Assembly (NCBI GenBank): GCA_033763435.1
Contig: JANRKN010000163.1
Coordinates: 1 to 8,529 of the forward strand
Direction: 5' to 3'
DNA length: 8,529 bases
Origin: JANRKN01 sp033763435
GTDB lineage: Bacteria > Planctomycetota > Phycisphaerae > Phycisphaerales > UBA1924
The notes under the pieces: model-generated
Told to the model about the DNA's origin: nothing
Database searches by the model: none
The model's input: only the letters and a program-made list of their open reading frames with translations
Shown: positions 6,021-8,529 of the stretch, piece by piece
How the letters are laid out: the number at the start of each line of letters is the position of its first letter
Numbering within the stretch: position 1 is the stretch's first letter
Made by a program: the position numbers and the translations under genes

Positions 6021-7856
6021 ATGGCTGTCAGCCCCTTCAACTCCGCCGCGGTCGAGGCGATCGAGACGATCGCGAAGCTCCTCGAACTGCTGGGAGAGAA
6101 CTCGTTCAAGGTCAACGCGCACACCCGCGCCGCGCGCACGATCGACGGCCATCCCGACGATCTCTCCGCGCTGTCCAAGGCCGACCTTCAGACCATCGAC
6201 GGCATCGGCCCCAAGATCGCCGACAAGCTCGTCGAGCTGCAGACTTCGGGCGCGATCTCCGAGCTGGCGGAGCTGCGAAAGCAAGTCCCCGCCGGGCTGC
6301 TGGAGGTTCTGAACATCCCGGGCCTGGGGCCCAAGACGGTCCGCATGTTCTGGACCGACGCGGGCGTGACGGACCTCGCGGGGCTCGAGCGGATCATCGC
6401 CGACGGATCGATCCTGAAGCTGCCTCGCATGGGCGAGAAGTCGGTCGCGAAGATCCGCGAGTCGCTGGCGTTTGCCAAGTCGAGCAATCAGCGGCTATCG
6501 ATCGGCATGGTGATGCCCGTCGCCGAGCGGTTCCTGCGTGCGGTGCGCGCGCTGCCGGGCGTCGAGCGCGCGGAGGTCGCCGGTTCGCTGCGCCGGGGCA
6601 AGGAAACGATCGCGGACGTGGACCTGCTGGCCTGCGCAGCTTCGCCCGCGCAGCACGCGGAGATCGCCGCGGCCTTCGCGAAGCTGCCGGGCGTTCACGC
6701 GGTGCTCGCCTCCGGTGAGAGCAAGGTGTCTGTACGCGCGGGGCTGGCCCTCGAGCTCGGGCGCTGGGGACCGAAGGATCAGGCTGGGGCTGCGGGCGGG
6801 GATGCTGGTGGAGGGCCCGAGATTCAGCTCGATCTTCGCCTCGTGCCGCGGGAATCGTTCGGCGCCGCGCTGATGTACTTCACGGGCTCGAAGGAGCACA
6901 ACGTGCTCATGCGCCAGCGCGCGCTCAAGCGCGGGCTGACGCTGAACGAGTACGGCCTGTTCCCCAACGATCCGGCGGATCCGACACCGCCTCAAAGCAA
7001 GGGCATCGCGCCCGTGGCTTCGCGCGACGAGGCGGAGGTGTTCCGCGCGCTCGAGCTCGAGTGGATTCCGCCCGAGCTGCGCGAGGCGCAGGGCGAGCTG
7101 GACGCGCCGCCGCCCGCGGACCTGATCGCGCTCGAAGACATCCGCGCCGAGCTGCACGCGCACACGACCGCGTCCGATGGTGTTCTTTCCATCCTCGAAC
7201 TTGCGCGCGAGGCCAAGGCCCGCGGCTTTCACACGATCGCCGTCACCGACCACTCCAAGTCCTCGGCCGTCGCGGGCGGGCTCTCGCCCGAGCGGCTGCG
7301 CCAGCACATCCGCGACGTGCGCGAGGCCGCGGCGCAGATCGAGGGCATCTCGATCCTCGCGGGTTCGGAAGTCGACATTCTCGCCGACGGCACGCTGGAC
7401 TACGACGATGAACTGCTCGCGCAGCTCGACGTGGTCGTCGCCAGCCCCCATGCCGCGCTGTCGCAGGAGCCGGGCGTCGCGACCGAGCGGCTGCTGCGTG
7501 CGATCCGACATCCGCTGGTGCACATCGTGGGGCATCCGACGGGGCGGCTGATCAATCGTCGCCCGGGCCTGGCGCCCGCGATGAACGAACTGATCGCCGC
7601 GGCGTGCGAGCACCGCGTCGCGCTCGAGGTCAACGCGCACTGGATGAGGCTCGATCTGCGCGACAGCCACGTCCGCGCCGCCCAGCGCGCGGGGTGCCTG
7701 GTCACGATCGACTGCGACGTTCACGAGCGCGCCGACTACGACAACCTGCGCTTCGGCGTGCTCACTGCGCGGCGCGGCGGCTTGACGCGCGGCAACTGCC
7801 CCAACGCGTGGGACGCGCCCAGGCTCCACGCCTGGCTCAAGTCCAAGCGGGCCTGA
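6021..7856 (+). CDS. polX: DNA polymerase X family protein with PHP domain
   Basis: Predicted DNA repair polymerase that fills short gaps, with a PHP nuclease module known in bacterial PolX proteins for 3'-5' exonuclease and AP-site activity. The 611-residue protein has the usual size and order. Helix-hairpin-helix motifs appear as DGIGPKIADKLVEL and NIPGLGPKTVRMFW. The nucleotidyltransferase site is GSLRRGKETIADVDLL with D199 and D201, and the third aspartate is D271 in IQLDLRLV. YFTGSKEHN and LNEYGLF follow. The PHP domain shows ELHAHT (H379, H381), VTDHS (D410, H411), GSEVDILADG, ASPHAAL, HIVGHPTGR, and CDVH (D566, H568) in place of the more usual TDAH. All key metal ligands seem present, so both activities are likely intact. 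A Gly/Ala-rich insertion (about 247-266) lies just before the third aspartate. Confidence 0.95.
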   Translation: MAVSPFNSAAVEAIETIAKLLELLGENSFKVNAHTRAARTIDGHPDDLSALSKADLQTIDGIGPKIADKLVELQTSGAISELAELRKQVPAGLLEVLNIPGLGPKTVRMFWTDAGVTDLAGLERIIADGSILKLPRMGEKSVAKIRESLAFAKSSNQRLSIGMVMPVAERFLRAVRALPGVERAEVAGSLRRGKETIADVDLLACAASPAQHAEIAAAFAKLPGVHAVLASGESKVSVRAGLALELGRWGPKDQAGAAGGDAGGGPEIQLDLRLVPRESFGAALMYFTGSKEHNVLMRQRALKRGLTLNEYGLFPNDPADPTPPQSKGIAPVASRDEAEVFRALELEWIPPELREAQGELDAPPPADLIALEDIRAELHAHTTASDGVLSILELAREAKARGFHTIAVTDHSKSSAVAGGLSPERLRQHIRDVREAAAQIEGISILAGSEVDILADGTLDYDDELLAQLDVVVASPHAALSQEPGVATERLLRAIRHPLVHIVGHPTGRLINRRPGLAPAMNELIAAACEHRVALEVNAHWMRLDLRDSHVRAAQRAGCLVTIDCDVHERADYDNLRFGVLTARRGGLTRGNCPNAWDAPRLHAWLKSKRA

Positions 7857-7868
7857 GCGGTCATCGCC

Positions 7869-7874
7869 TATGCT
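7869..7874 (+). promoter_or_regulatory. -10-like box TATGCT upstream of ffh
   Basis: TATGCT matches four of six consensus bases and lies 12 bases after the polX stop. A start site near 7881 would give ffh a leader of about 65 bases, unlike the very short leaders suggested for other genes here. No convincing -35 hexamer is seen 16-18 bases upstream. Confidence 0.35.
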
Positions 7875-7878
7875 TGCC

Positions 7879-7931
7879 CCGGTCAAGCCCTGAACCGGTG
7901 ATTGTTCGTCACCGCGCGGTGTATTCCGCGC
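7879..7931 (+). promoter_or_regulatory. Run of three short hairpins in the putative ffh leader
   Basis: Three inverted repeats lie nearly end to end: CCGGT/ACCGG (7879-7883 and 7894-7898), CGGTGA/TCACCG (7896-7901 and 7909-7914), and GCGCGG/CCGCGC (7914-7919 and 7926-7931, loop TGTATT). A 10-base palindrome, ACCGCGCGGT (7911-7920), overlaps the second and third and would compete with them. The last stem ends one base before the ribosome site. This could be a structured leader controlling ffh, or simply a result of high G+C. There is no U-run, so it is not a standard intrinsic terminator for polX. Confidence 0.35.
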
Positions 7932-7932
7932 C

Positions 7933-7938
7933 GGAGAG
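7933..7938 (+). promoter_or_regulatory. Ribosome binding site GGAGAG for ffh
   Basis: GGAGAG lies seven bases before the ATG at 7946 and fixes the ffh start. It sits immediately after the third hairpin of the leader. Confidence 0.7.
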
Positions 7939-7945
7939 TGGTGCC

Positions 7946-8529
7946 ATGTTCGAGCGTCTGAGCGATGGGTTCGGCAATCTGTTCCGCAAGCTCTCCGGCA
8001 AGGCCGAGATCTCGGAGAGCAACGTTCGCGAAGCGATGGAGGACGTCCGCCGGGCGCTGATCGACGCCGACGTGAACCAGACCGTCGTCGACAAGTTCAC
8101 CGCGGATGTGCTTGCCGATGCCGTCGGCACCAAGGTGACTAAGAGCCTCGAGCCCGGCCAGGAGATGATCGGCATCGTCCACCGCCGACTCGTCGAGCTG
8201 CTCGGGGGCGAGCCCGCGGCCGAGACGGCCGAGCCCCAAACGTCTCCCCTCGCCAGCGGCCTGCCCGCGGGCGTGCCCAAGATCGCCGGGCTCACGGCGC
8301 CCGCCAAGGCATCCGGCGGCGCGCTCGCCGAGCCCATCATGCGCATCGCGCCCGGGCCCACGATCGTCATGATGTCGGGCCTCCAGGGCTCGGGCAAGAC
8401 GACGACGTGCGGCAAGCTCGCGGCGTACTTGCGCCGAAAGAACCGCTCCGTCATGCTCGCCGCCGCCGACCTTCAGCGCCCCGCCGCCGTTGATCAGCTC
8501 CGCACCGTCGCCGAGTCGGTCAAGGAAGC
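7946..8529 (+). CDS. ffh: Signal recognition particle protein Ffh (SRP54), N-terminal part, runs off window
   Basis: GTPase that binds 4.5S/SRP RNA and signal sequences and delivers ribosome-nascent chains to the FtsY receptor at the membrane. The 194 codons present start with the expected MFERLSDGFGNLFRKLSGKA, followed by the helical N domain (DVRRALIDADVN, 33-44; SLEPGQEM, 67-74). The G1 loop is GLQGSGKTTT (145-154), and DLQRPAAVDQL corresponds to the family's D-x-x-RPAA-x-x-QL motif in the G domain. The rest of the G domain and the methionine-rich M domain lie beyond the window edge. The segment between N and G domains (about 89-135) is Ala/Pro/Gly-rich and roughly 37 residues longer than in E. 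coli Ffh by my alignment from memory. The frame is open to the last base, so this is a partial gene and not a truncation. Confidence 0.95.
   Translation, partial: MFERLSDGFGNLFRKLSGKAEISESNVREAMEDVRRALIDADVNQTVVDKFTADVLADAVGTKVTKSLEPGQEMIGIVHRRLVELLGGEPAAETAEPQTSPLASGLPAGVPKIAGLTAPAKASGGALAEPIMRIAPGPTIVMMSGLQGSGKTTTCGKLAAYLRRKNRSVMLAAADLQRPAAVDQLRTVAESVKE

Noticed and set aside
5986..7860. Shared 13-base string GCGGGCCTGAGCG at the ends of the hydrolase and polX genes
   Set aside because: Both copies simply encode an Arg/Gly-Ala-stop ending (…GCC TGA) in GC-rich codon usage; nothing beyond the 13 bases is shared, so a functional repeat is not supported.
6495..7886. 463-codon open frame on the minus strand opposite polX
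   Set aside because: The plus-strand frame carries all PolX and PHP motifs; the antisense product has no family features and is a codon-bias artefact.

Overview
This is a GC-rich bacterial window (about two thirds or more G+C by eye) made of chromosomal housekeeping genes. I see no insertion sequence, phage, CRISPR array, tRNA or rRNA. The combination of a long PurL carrying PurS-like modules, a eukaryote-type (GT3) glycogen synthase, a PolX with a PHP domain and an Ffh with an Ala/Pro-rich insertion suggests Planctomycetota, perhaps Phycisphaerae. That placement rests on family recollection and is not proven here.

Layout. The left 2.5 kb is one leftward gene, purL (de novo purine synthesis). 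It is broken by an in-frame TAG after codon 796, although the reading frame continues with recognisable PurL sequence to the window edge (bases 1-96). A 252-base divergent intergenic region (2488-2739) separates it from five rightward genes: a GT3 glycogen synthase (2740-4701), rnhA for RNase HI (4761-5279), an alpha/beta-hydrolase of the carboxylesterase/phospholipase type (5360-5995), polX (6021-7856) and the first 194 codons of ffh (7946 to the window end).

How the genes relate. They do not form one pathway: purine synthesis, glycogen storage, RNA-DNA hybrid removal, ester hydrolysis, DNA gap repair and membrane-protein targeting lie side by side. Spacing is short (25 to 89 bases between the rightward genes), but most starts seem to carry their own promoter-like element, so they may be separate transcription units.

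Most notable points. (1) The amber codon in purL. (2) The bacterial GT3 glycogen synthase, which keeps five of the six arginines of the eukaryotic glucose-6-phosphate switch but lacks the phosphorylated C-terminal tail. (3) A repeated TANNNT box 5 to 10 bases before four start codons that lack a convincing Shine-Dalgarno at normal spacing, suggesting leaderless or near-leaderless transcripts. (4) Glycine/alanine/proline-rich insertions in several otherwise conserved enzymes. I found no convincing new multi-gene system.
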